In this document: piece after piece, positions 32,004 to 39,805 of the stretch
Layout of the letters: every line of letters starts with the position of its first letter
How positions within the stretch are numbered: the stretch's first letter is position 1
NCBI RefSeq assembly: GCF_001425005.1
Contig: NZ_LMDB01000035.1
Span: forward strand, 261,005 to 325,004
From: Duganella sp. Root336D2
Lineage (GTDB): Bacteria; Pseudomonadota; Gammaproteobacteria; Burkholderiales; Burkholderiaceae_D
Length of the DNA: 64,000 bases
Direction of reading: 5' to 3'
Notes under the pieces: model-generated
The model's database searches: none
Told to the model about the DNA's origin: nothing
Seen by the model: the letters and a program-made list of their open reading frames with translations, nothing else
Program-made: the position numbers and the translations under genes

Positions 32004-32318
32004 ATGTATCTGCTTGCCACGCTGGAAGCCAACCCTCAGTCCCGCGCCGACCTGCTTGCCGCATTGGATCAGCTCGTGGCATATTCACGTACCGAGCCCG
32101 GAACACTGCAGTACGAAGTGCTGACGGACTTTCAAAACGAAAACCGGATCATCGTATTCGAACGCTACGCCGATGCAGCCGCCATGCAGGCGCACCTGGA
32201 AAGCGCGCCCTTGCAGGCCCTGGTCGCCAACTTCGGGCACTATCTAAGCGTGCCGCCCTCGCTGGTGCGCATGGCCCGGTTCAATGGTTTCCTGCGCGAG
32301 GGCGGCAACGACCATTAA
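32004..32318 (+). CDS. Antibiotic biosynthesis monooxygenase (ABM) domain protein
   Basis: 104 residues from MYLLATLEANPQSRADLL with GGAG upstream. Single ABM ferredoxin-like domain: LQYEVLTDFQNENRIIVFERYADAAAMQAHLESAPLQAL, as in YgiN-like quinol monooxygenases and small stress-related dimers. Cofactor-free oxygenases of this kind act on quinols or polyketides; the substrate here is unknown. It follows the AraC gene directly. Confidence 0.85.
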   Translation: MYLLATLEANPQSRADLLAALDQLVAYSRTEPGTLQYEVLTDFQNENRIIVFERYADAAAMQAHLESAPLQALVANFGHYLSVPPSLVRMARFNGFLREGGNDH

Positions 32319-32379
32319 TACCTGCAAGAACCGTCCCCGCAAGCATAGCATCGCAAAAAATCCCGTGGCCCGCCGGGCA

Positions 32380-33150
32380 CTAAGGCTGCGGGCCAAGGTA
32401 CTGTTTCACGAGCGTGTCGTATGTACCGTTGGCACGGAGGTTTTTCAAGCCGGCGTTGAATGCATCGCGCACACGGACATCGCGAAACACTGCCCTGCGC
32501 GGGCTTTCGGGGAAAATCCTGTGGAAGGACACCGCCTGCCCTGCATTGATTTGCGGTTCGAGCTTTTCGGAAAAATAGCGGAAGATCATGCGGTCGCCAA
32601 TCACAACGTCTACCCTGCCGGTGAAAAGAAGCTTGTTCTGTGTGATCTGGGCCGGCACCTCCCTGTAGTCCGAATGGCCGCTGGCAACCAGGCCAAAGCG
32701 GTCCCCCAGCACCATACTGGCATTTTGGAATGCCGCCACCGAATAATTGGCCAAATCCTCAATCTGCTGGATCTTCAGATTGCGGCGGGTGAGTGTGGTC
32801 GCGACGTTCTGGTAGACGATGTAATTGTCTGTGAAGTAGTCCTGGCCGCCAATTCCCTCGCTGATAGACAGCAACCCATCAAGTTGGCCTGCGCGCAGCA
32901 TCGCCAGCGCCCGGGTTTGTGGAAGCATATGTCCAACCAGCCTGTAGCCGCCGGCAGCCAACGATTGCCTGGCGATGTCATAGTCGAGCCCCGCCTTGCC
33001 CGACTCCATGACATAAGGCGGCTTTGGCAAACCCATACCGACGTGGACCTCCGGCATGGCCGCTTCCTGCGCCCTGGCGGCACAGCTTATGGCCAGGGCC
33101 AGCCAAAGCCAGGTTTGCGCCCGGACTTCCAATGCATACCTGAGCCACAT
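32380..33150 (-). CDS. Periplasmic substrate-binding protein (SBP family 3-like)
   Basis: 256 residues with a signal peptide (about 1-27, ending AARAQ). The body has the two-lobe amino-acid-binding fold pattern of family 3: GLDYDIARQSLAAGGYRL, the helix RALAMLRAGQLDGLLS, and the C-terminal VRDAFNAGLKNLRANGTYDTLVKQYLG. No ABC permease or ATPase is adjacent; stand-alone copies like this are frequent in Oxalobacteraceae and their ligands are mostly unknown. It is divergent from the TonB-C/TPR gene across 99 bases. Confidence 0.85.
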   Translation of the reverse strand: MWLRYALEVRAQTWLWLALAISCAARAQEAAMPEVHVGMGLPKPPYVMESGKAGLDYDIARQSLAAGGYRLVGHMLPQTRALAMLRAGQLDGLLSISEGIGGQDYFTDNYIVYQNVATTLTRRNLKIQQIEDLANYSVAAFQNASMVLGDRFGLVASGHSDYREVPAQITQNKLLFTGRVDVVIGDRMIFRYFSEKLEPQINAGQAVSFHRIFPESPRRAVFRDVRVRDAFNAGLKNLRANGTYDTLVKQYLGPQP

Positions 33151-33249
33151 ACTGTCCTCCGGCTACTACCATGCTTCTTACACGATATACCAAGCATGAT
33201 GCAATTCCCAGCAATCTATAATTGCGCCTTTCTCAATAAACCAGGAAAG

Positions 33250-34203
33250 ATGTCAAGAATGCGAATCCGCCACTTCTGGATCGTTTGTGTGGCAATGGTG
33301 CCAAGCCTTGTTATGGCCAACCCAGCCTGTCCGGACCAAAACTCCTGCATCGCAGCCGTGCTGGCAAGTGCCAGGTCGGGCGAGCACGCAAATGAGCTTG
33401 CGCAAATGGCCCGCCTGGCCGCCCTGGCCCCGAACTGGCAGGAGGATCAGAAAAAGAAGAAGGTCCGGCCGGGCATCGGCTCCGAAGCGGCAGGCATTGG
33501 CGCGCCCGCTGCCGCCATGACCTCGGTGCTGCAATTCGCAAAACAGGACTTCTTCCAGCTGCCGGCGCTCCGCCGCGCCCTTACCCTGCGCTACCTGGAG
33601 CAAAAGCAGTACCTGGCCGCCGAGGACGAGGCTAAGGACGCTATACGCCTGCAGCCCTCGTACGCACCGTTCTGGTCCGACCTGGCGGCCGTATTCATGG
33701 CCAAGGGGCAGAAGGATGATGCCATCGCAGCCCTGCTCGTCGCATATAACTGGGCGGGCAACCCTGCCGCCATGCGCGAGGCATACGTGCAGGCAGCACA
33801 GTCAAGTGATTCCGCAGCAGTATTCGGCGAAGCCGTTACGCTGGTCGACTTGAATGCTGCCAAACTGGCCCAGGCTGAAGCAGCGTTTCCTGCGCTGATC
33901 ATCGGTGCCAAGGACCCGGCAACGGGTAAGAAGGTAGCGCGCCCGGGAGTCGCCAGCTTTAACAAGCCAAACTGGCCGCGCGCCTCACTGCGCTACGAAG
34001 AGACGGGCGCCGTCAGGCTTGCATTCCTGGTCGACGCAGATGGCATCGTAAAACGCGCAAGGAAGCTCAAATCGAGCGGATACAGCGAGCTTGATAATGC
34101 AGCGCTGCTCGCGGTGGCGTCTTGCGAATTCACACCAGCCGAGCAGGACGGCAAACCCGTCGCTTCATGGCTGGTGATGGAATACGTCTGGTCGCTTGAG
34201 TAA
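33250..34203 (+). CDS. Exported TPR protein with C-terminal TonB-like domain
   Basis: 317 residues from the ATG at 33250 (AGGA close upstream; ATG 33259 is an alternative). Signal peptide ending VMANP, then helical TPR-like segments (about 100-190: LTLRYLEQKQYLAAEDEAKDAI, FWSDLAAVFMAKGQKDDAI), and a TonB_C domain at about 235-317 (GAVRLAFLVDADGIVKRARKLKSSGYSELDNAAL). A cleavable signal rather than a TonB anchor means it is probably not an energy transducer with ExbBD but a periplasmic protein using the fold for binding. The much longer upstream open frame is a shadow of the solute-binding gene. Confidence 0.8.
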   Translation: MSRMRIRHFWIVCVAMVPSLVMANPACPDQNSCIAAVLASARSGEHANELAQMARLAALAPNWQEDQKKKKVRPGIGSEAAGIGAPAAAMTSVLQFAKQDFFQLPALRRALTLRYLEQKQYLAAEDEAKDAIRLQPSYAPFWSDLAAVFMAKGQKDDAIAALLVAYNWAGNPAAMREAYVQAAQSSDSAAVFGEAVTLVDLNAAKLAQAEAAFPALIIGAKDPATGKKVARPGVASFNKPNWPRASLRYEETGAVRLAFLVDADGIVKRARKLKSSGYSELDNAALLAVASCEFTPAEQDGKPVASWLVMEYVWSLE

Positions 34204-34209
34204 GTATGG

Positions 34210-35286
34210 TTAGGCGCGCTGGGCGGCGCCGGCTGGGGCGGAAGACGGTTGCAGCAGGCGTCCCAGCGGCATTTCGATCCAGCGATGGAATGCGGCACCG
34301 GCGGCCAGGCTGGCGCCCCAGGCGGTCAGCATGCCAACGCCTTGCAGCACCGGATCGGCAGGCACGAAGCGGGTGAAGGCGGCGTTCACCAGCAGGCAGA
34401 CCGGGAAGTGGATCAGGAACACCGAGTACGAAGTGCGCGCCAGCGCATTGACGACTGCCTGCAGGCGGCCTTCGCCACTGAATTGGGTGCGGCCGAAGAT
34501 CACCAGCGCGCAAGCCACCATTATGGCCAGCGCCAGGCGGCTGCGGAAGTTCACGGCCAGCGCCAGCAAGGCGGGCAGGAAAATTGCCGCCTGTACCAGC
34601 ACGGCACCGCGCGTCTTGCGGCGCGGATCGCCGGCCCACCATGCGGCCAGGCCCAGGCTGTAGCTGCCGAAGAAGTATGGCCCCCAGTTATCCCAATCCG
34701 AGTCCAGGTTGAAGTGCAACAGCGACAGCACGCTGCCGATGGCGACCAGGCTTGGCACCAGCCATGTGCGGCGCGCCGGGCCGGTGATGCGGGCGGCCAG
34801 CCAAAGGATGGCGACAACCATGGCATATAGCTGGAAATCGATGGCAACGTACCAGGCCCCCGCCGACAGCGAAGGGAAACCGAGCACGCCATGTGCCAGC
34901 ACCGCGTGCGCCGCGAGCTGGCCGGCGGTCGCCGGTGCGGAAATCGAGTGATGGTCCATCCACTGGCTGGCCAGCATGGATGCCGCCGCAGCGATCAGGG
35001 TCGCTGCGATGAAAGGCGGCGCCAGTTTGGCGTAGCGGCGCCAGACAGCGCCCAGCGGGTCGACCATGACCGGCTGCGCGCTCGGCGCCAGCGATTTGGC
35101 GGCAAGGAAGCCTCCCACCACCAGGAATACCTGCACGGCAATGCGTGCGCTACCCGCCAGCCAGTCGATCAGGTCTGGCAGGATAAGGCGCACGTGGTCC
35201 GCCATGGGGCCATAAAATGCCAAGTGGTGCAACACAATTAGCTGCGCTGCAACAGCCTTTAATAAATTGATCACGCCATACTTCAT
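34210..35286 (-). CDS. Acyltransferase 3 family membrane protein
   Basis: 358 residues, about ten hydrophobic segments. The family features are INLLKAVAAQLIVLHHLAFY at the N-terminus (with the conserved His of the RxxA/H region), QVFLVVGGFLAAKS, and SYSVFLIHFPVCLLVN near the end. Such enzymes O-acylate periplasmic or surface polysaccharides and lipids. Stands alone between the TonB-C gene (6 bases between convergent stops) and the GNAT-like gene. The acceptor cannot be inferred. Confidence 0.9.
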   Translation of the reverse strand: MKYGVINLLKAVAAQLIVLHHLAFYGPMADHVRLILPDLIDWLAGSARIAVQVFLVVGGFLAAKSLAPSAQPVMVDPLGAVWRRYAKLAPPFIAATLIAAAASMLASQWMDHHSISAPATAGQLAAHAVLAHGVLGFPSLSAGAWYVAIDFQLYAMVVAILWLAARITGPARRTWLVPSLVAIGSVLSLLHFNLDSDWDNWGPYFFGSYSLGLAAWWAGDPRRKTRGAVLVQAAIFLPALLALAVNFRSRLALAIMVACALVIFGRTQFSGEGRLQAVVNALARTSYSVFLIHFPVCLLVNAAFTRFVPADPVLQGVGMLTAWGASLAAGAAFHRWIEMPLGRLLQPSSAPAGAAQRA

Positions 35287-35378
35287 TACATCTGCTGCCG
35301 ACTATGCGAAAGGTCAACATGATAACCGAGCTCAGCAGATTAGAGGCGCGCGCCTAGCGCCTCGTAAGTAACCAGATG

Positions 35379-36605
35379 TTACGCAGCCTTACCCTCAGCC
35401 TTTTTGAACGGGCTGCGGTCAGGAGCTTCGTCGTGGTCAATATTCAGCAACAGGTGCTTGATCACCTTGTTCATGAATGGCTGACGGTGACGGATCAAGA
35501 CGCCGTATGTTTCCGGCCTCGCCCCCAGAGCGGCCTTCGGCTCCAGCGCGGTACGGCCGAAGGAGACGCGCTTGCAGCCCAGTCCAATGGCGTCGGCGAT
35601 ACCGGCATGCAGCAGGCGCAGGTAAATCGGCAGGTCGGCTGCGGCGGCGCGATCAAAGCCGATGTGGAAAGCAATGGCAGTCTCGCCGTCGGCGATGGTG
35701 ACCAGGAAGCCCAGCATCTTGCCTTCCCGTTTCAGGACGCTGCAGCGGAAGCGCTCTCCTGCCGCTTCCTGCAGCGCCGGGAAGTACTCCGGCAGCAGCT
35801 CGAACGGACGGAAGCCGGCATTGACCTGCACGGCTTTATACAGGGCGTGGATTTCGTCCTGCATGGCGGCCATGTCGCTGAAATGCTCCACCGTGCATTG
35901 CGCCGCTTCGATCGGCTTCAAAATGCCGTTGCGGACGTTGGCGCGGTACTTTGAAGCCAGGCTGGCCAGGTAGTCGTCGTAGCTTTTCCAGTCTTCGCCG
36001 AGGGCCAGCACCATGTTCGGCTCCGTTTCGACGAACCGGTAGCTGAGGTTCTTGAGGAAGGCTGCATCCTCCACCTGGGGACCGTGCAAGTCCTTGATCA
36101 TGACGAAGTTGGCGGAACCGGCCAGCTTTTCCGCCTGGCGCACGCGGTACAGCACTTCCGCTACGCCGTGCCAGGCGAGTTCCGGATCGACGCCGGGCGC
36201 GATGGCGATGCCGTGCTGGCCGAAGGTCAGCAGGTTGCCGCAAGTGAGCACGCGCTGGCCCAGGCTCTCGCCCAGCGAACCGAACGAGGTTTTGCTGGCC
36301 TGGGCCAGCCTGATATCGGCCAGCTGCATATACAGCGCGGCAACCGGCTGCTCATCTTCGTACACCAGCGCGTAGCGCGGGTCGAGATTGGCCGGCAGCA
36401 CGCTCTCCAGCGAGCGCAGGTAATCGTAGGACAGGAAAAAGCCTGCCTGGGCCGTAAGCCCTTTCCATGCCTGCGCATCGAGCATGCCGATGGAGTCGGC
36501 AATGGCGTAGCGCAGTTGGGCGGGGCCGCGCAGGCGCTTGCGCACTTCGCGGCGTTCGGACAGGGCGGTTTTGACTGAGCGCAGTTTTTGCTGGATCTTC
36601 ATCAT
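35379..36605 (-). CDS. GNAT-fold acetyltransferase-like protein (BioF2/peptidogalycan type)
   Basis: 408 residues. The region of about 190-380 (KSYDDYLASLASKYRANVRNGI, LGFLVTIADGETAIAFHIGFDR, LHAGIADAIGLGCKRVSFGRTALEPK) matches the Acetyltransf_6 / 'peptidogalycan biosynthesis' family that carries tandem GNAT folds like FemX. The basic N-terminal stretch (KIQQKLRSVKTALSERREVRKRLRG) is cytoplasmic. Two adjacent ATGs are possible starts, without a clear ribosome binding site. Neighbouring acyltransferase 3 gene on the same strand, 92 bases downstream, hints at cell-surface polymer modification, but the substrate is unknown. Confidence 0.78.
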   Translation of the reverse strand: MMKIQQKLRSVKTALSERREVRKRLRGPAQLRYAIADSIGMLDAQAWKGLTAQAGFFLSYDYLRSLESVLPANLDPRYALVYEDEQPVAALYMQLADIRLAQASKTSFGSLGESLGQRVLTCGNLLTFGQHGIAIAPGVDPELAWHGVAEVLYRVRQAEKLAGSANFVMIKDLHGPQVEDAAFLKNLSYRFVETEPNMVLALGEDWKSYDDYLASLASKYRANVRNGILKPIEAAQCTVEHFSDMAAMQDEIHALYKAVQVNAGFRPFELLPEYFPALQEAAGERFRCSVLKREGKMLGFLVTIADGETAIAFHIGFDRAAAADLPIYLRLLHAGIADAIGLGCKRVSFGRTALEPKAALGARPETYGVLIRHRQPFMNKVIKHLLLNIDHDEAPDRSPFKKAEGKAA

Positions 36606-36759
36606 TACAAAATTGGCAATTGGATGGCGCAGTCTAACACGAGCGGCATTGTGCTGAATAAGTTAAGGGAAGCCTCGATATACAACCAATCACCAAATAG
36701 GCAACACCGATACCATTTTGAACATGTTAAAAATGCCAATCGACCCGAAAGGCAATGCA

Positions 36760-37767
36760 ATGACTGCTCCAAATCCGAACTGGTACCTGCGCGCGCGGCT
36801 CAAGACCCGCCAGCTCCTGCTGTTGATCGCCATCGACGACGCCGGCAATATCCTGCGCGCAGCCGAGGCGCTGTGCATGACGCAGCCGGCGGCTTCCAAG
36901 CAGCTCAAGGAACTGGAGGACATGCTCGGCATCGCCCTGTTCGAGCGCCATCCACGCGGCATGGCGCCGACGATCTATGGCGAGAGCATGATCCGCCATG
37001 CGCGCATGGCCCTGAGCAGCCTGGCGCGCGCGCATGAAGATATCGTTGCGCTCAAGGCCGGCCTGGCGGGCCAGGTCGACGTCGGCAGCATCATGACGCC
37101 GGCATTGAGCCTGCTGCCGCGCGCCATCACGCGCGTCAAACAGCAGGTGCCGCAGCTGCGTATCGGCGTGCAGATCGAGGCCAGCAACGAATTGCTGGAG
37201 CGGCTGCAGCGCGGCACGCTCGACTTCCTGCTGGCGCGCCTTACCGGCTTCCACGATTGCACGGAACTTGTGTACGAGGAGCTGGCGCCGGAGCCGGTAG
37301 TGGTGGTGGCGCGGACCGGCCATCCGCTGGCCGGTCGCAGCGGGCTTGCTTTGCATGACCTGGTGCAGGCGCCCTGGATCACCCCGCCGCCCGGCAGCGT
37401 CCTGCGCCAGCGCTTCGACCAGTTGTTCCATAACGCCGGCCTGGAGCCGCCGGGCGATATCGTCGACACCAGCGAGATTGTGCTGATCACCAGCATGCTG
37501 CAAATGAGCGATGCGCTGAATGTCATGTCGCAAGACGTGGCGCGGCGCTACCAGGAACTGAGGCTGCTGGACATCCTGCCGCTGGAGCTGGACTGCCGCA
37601 TGGACCCTTTCGGCATCATCCGCAGGCGCGACAGTGTGATGTCGCCTGGCGCCGAGCTGCTGTTGCAGGCGATTCGGCGCGAAGCCTCGGCGCCCGCCTT
37701 GCAGCAGGAGACAGAAGCGGAACAGATGCCCGCGACATATAACCTCTACGACATAGCTCTCGCGTAA
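36760..37767 (+). CDS. LysR family regulator, GbpR-like (sugar utilisation)
   Basis: 335 residues from MTAPNPNWYLRARLKTRQLL, preceded by AAAGG; an ATG 14 codons earlier lacks a site. The N-terminal sequence LKTRQLLLLIAIDDAGNILRAAEALCMTQPAASKQLKELEDMLG and FERHPRGMAPTIYGESMIRHARMALSSL is characteristic of GbpR, the galactose-binding-protein regulator group. The effector domain follows from about 105. The adjacent downstream genes encode two glycoside hydrolases and a TonB receptor in the same direction, so it very likely controls them in response to a sugar. Confidence 0.9.
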   Translation: MTAPNPNWYLRARLKTRQLLLLIAIDDAGNILRAAEALCMTQPAASKQLKELEDMLGIALFERHPRGMAPTIYGESMIRHARMALSSLARAHEDIVALKAGLAGQVDVGSIMTPALSLLPRAITRVKQQVPQLRIGVQIEASNELLERLQRGTLDFLLARLTGFHDCTELVYEELAPEPVVVVARTGHPLAGRSGLALHDLVQAPWITPPPGSVLRQRFDQLFHNAGLEPPGDIVDTSEIVLITSMLQMSDALNVMSQDVARRYQELRLLDILPLELDCRMDPFGIIRRRDSVMSPGAELLLQAIRREASAPALQQETEAEQMPATYNLYDIALA

Positions 37768-37836
37768 AAACTCATTGGATCGGTCTTCGAGCGTGCGCAT
37801 AGCATGGAGCGGCACACCTAAATCCGGAGACCTGCC

Positions 37837-39795
37837 TTGAACCAAATATCCCTTGCGCGCCGCCTGGCCGGCGCGCTGCTGCTGATCGCGCCGCTGGCTG
37901 GCCATGCCGCGCGCCAGATCGAACTCGACTCCCCCGACCGCCAGTTGCGCGTAACGATCGGCACCGGCGACCACCTGTCCTTTGCCGTCAGCCACCGCGG
38001 CACCGACCTGGTGCTGCCCACCCCAATCGGCATCACCCTGGCCGGCATCGGCTCCCTGGGCGACAAGCCGCGCCTGGCCGGCCAGCAGCGCCGCAGCGTC
38101 GACACCGTTTTGCGGCCGGTGGTGGCGCAGAAGTCGCGCGAAGTGCGCGACCATTACAACGCCCTGCAGCTCGATTTCGCGGGCGGCTACGCCTTGGAAG
38201 TACGCGCCTACGACGAGGGTATCGCCTACCGCTTCCGCACTTCCCTCCCCGGCCAGGTCACGGTGGAGGACGAGCTCGCCGGCGTCAACTTGCGGCCGCA
38301 GGACACCCTGTACTGGCCGCAGGAAAAATCCATGCAATCGCATAACGAGCATTATTACCAGGCGCTGACGGTGGGCGACGCGGCCGGCAAACTGGTTGGC
38401 GTACCGGCCCTGGTGCAGAACGGCGGCGTGCACCTGGTGTTCACCGAATCGGGCCTGCGCGACTATCCGGGACTGTACCTGCACGGCGAGCCGGCCGGCC
38501 TGCGCGCCATCTTCCCCAAAGTGGCATTGGCAGAAACCGCGCGCGACGACCGCAATGTACCGGTCACGCAGGAGGCGGCCTATATCGCCCGCACCGATGG
38601 CAACCGCACCTTCCCCTGGCGCATCCTGGGCATTGCCGCCGATGCCGGCGGCCTGCTGCTGAACCAGATGCCCTACCTGCTTGCCGAGCCGCAGGAACTG
38701 AAGGAAACCGGCTGGATCAAACCCGGCAAGGTGGCCTGGGACTGGTACAACGGCAACAAGCTGTATGGCGTGCCGTTCAAGTCGGGCCTCGACACCCGCA
38801 CCTACCGCCACTACATCGACTTCGCCGCCGACAACGGCCTCGAATACATCATCATGGATGAAGGCTGGTACAAGCTGGGCGACCTGCTGGCCGTCAAGCC
38901 GGAGATCGACATGCCCGGGCTGATGGCGTACGCCAGGCAGCGTGGCGTCGGCATCATCCTGTGGGTGTCGTGGAAGACGCTGGACACCCAGATGACCGCC
39001 GCGCTCGACCAGTTCGCACGCTGGGGCGCGGCCGGCATCAAGGTCGACTTCATGCAGCGCTCCGACCAGTGGATGGTGAACTATTACGAACGCGTTGCGC
39101 GCGAAGCGGCCCAACGCCGCCTGCTGGTGGACTTCCACGGCAGCTTCAAGCCCAGCGGGCTGCAGCGCACCTGGCCCAACGTCCTGACCTTCGAAGGCGT
39201 GAAAGGCCTGGAAAACAACAAGTGGAGCGACAAGCAGACCCCGGAGCACGACGTCACCCTGCCCTTCATCCGCATGTTCGCCGGCCCGCTCGATTACACG
39301 CCGGGCGCCATGAGCAATGCACACCGCAAGGACTTCGCCGCCAGTTTCGACCGGCCCATGAGCCAGGGCACGCGCGCGCACCAGCTGGCGATGTACATGA
39401 TCTATGAAAGCCCGCTGCAGATGCTGGCCGACAGCCCTTCGCAATACCGCGCCAATCCATCCTCGCTGGAGTTCATCCGCCAGGTACCGGTGGAGTGGGA
39501 CGAAAGCCGCGTACTGCACGCCCAGCTTGGCCGCTACGTGGCCATGGCGCGGCGCCGCGGCGATACCTGGTATGTCGGCGCCATGACCGGCGCCGATGGC
39601 CGCGACCTGGAACTGGACCTGTCTTTCCTGGGCGATGGCAACTACCAGGTGGACAGCATGGAAGACGGCCCGAATGCCGGGGTCTTCGCTACCGACGTAC
39701 AGAAAGGCAGCGCCAGCGTCACCCGCAGCAGCCGCCTGGCGATGCAGCTGGCGCCCGGCGGCGGCTGGGCGGCGATCATCCGCAAGACGAAATAA
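37837..39795 (+). CDS. Glycoside hydrolase family 97 (alpha-glucosidase/alpha-galactosidase type)
   Basis: 652 residues with signal peptide (cleaved after AGHA). GH97 layout: N-terminal beta-supersandwich (about 25-285), catalytic TIM barrel (about 290-560; WDWYNGNKLYGVPFKSGLDT, YIIMDEGWY, GIILWVSWKTLD, AGIKVDFMQRSDQ, VDFHGSFKPSGLQRTWPN, TFEGVKGLENNKW) and a C-terminal beta domain. Asp404 in KVDFM is placed like the nucleophile of retaining GH97 alpha-galactosidases, with Glu453 or Glu459 as acid/base candidates; inverting SusB-type enzymes use glutamates instead. This favours a retaining enzyme but is inference. First hydrolase of a LysR-GH97-GH-TonB receptor locus. Confidence 0.9.
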   Translation: MNQISLARRLAGALLLIAPLAGHAARQIELDSPDRQLRVTIGTGDHLSFAVSHRGTDLVLPTPIGITLAGIGSLGDKPRLAGQQRRSVDTVLRPVVAQKSREVRDHYNALQLDFAGGYALEVRAYDEGIAYRFRTSLPGQVTVEDELAGVNLRPQDTLYWPQEKSMQSHNEHYYQALTVGDAAGKLVGVPALVQNGGVHLVFTESGLRDYPGLYLHGEPAGLRAIFPKVALAETARDDRNVPVTQEAAYIARTDGNRTFPWRILGIAADAGGLLLNQMPYLLAEPQELKETGWIKPGKVAWDWYNGNKLYGVPFKSGLDTRTYRHYIDFAADNGLEYIIMDEGWYKLGDLLAVKPEIDMPGLMAYARQRGVGIILWVSWKTLDTQMTAALDQFARWGAAGIKVDFMQRSDQWMVNYYERVAREAAQRRLLVDFHGSFKPSGLQRTWPNVLTFEGVKGLENNKWSDKQTPEHDVTLPFIRMFAGPLDYTPGAMSNAHRKDFAASFDRPMSQGTRAHQLAMYMIYESPLQMLADSPSQYRANPSSLEFIRQVPVEWDESRVLHAQLGRYVAMARRRGDTWYVGAMTGADGRDLELDLSFLGDGNYQVDSMEDGPNAGVFATDVQKGSASVTRSSRLAMQLAPGGGWAAIIRKTK

Positions 39796-39805
39796 GGAGA
39801 TACAG

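Noticed and set aside
32284..33249. Upstream extension of the TonB-C/TPR gene to 639 residues
   Set aside because: The extension lies antisense to the solute-binding gene; the real start is marked by a signal peptide at 33250.
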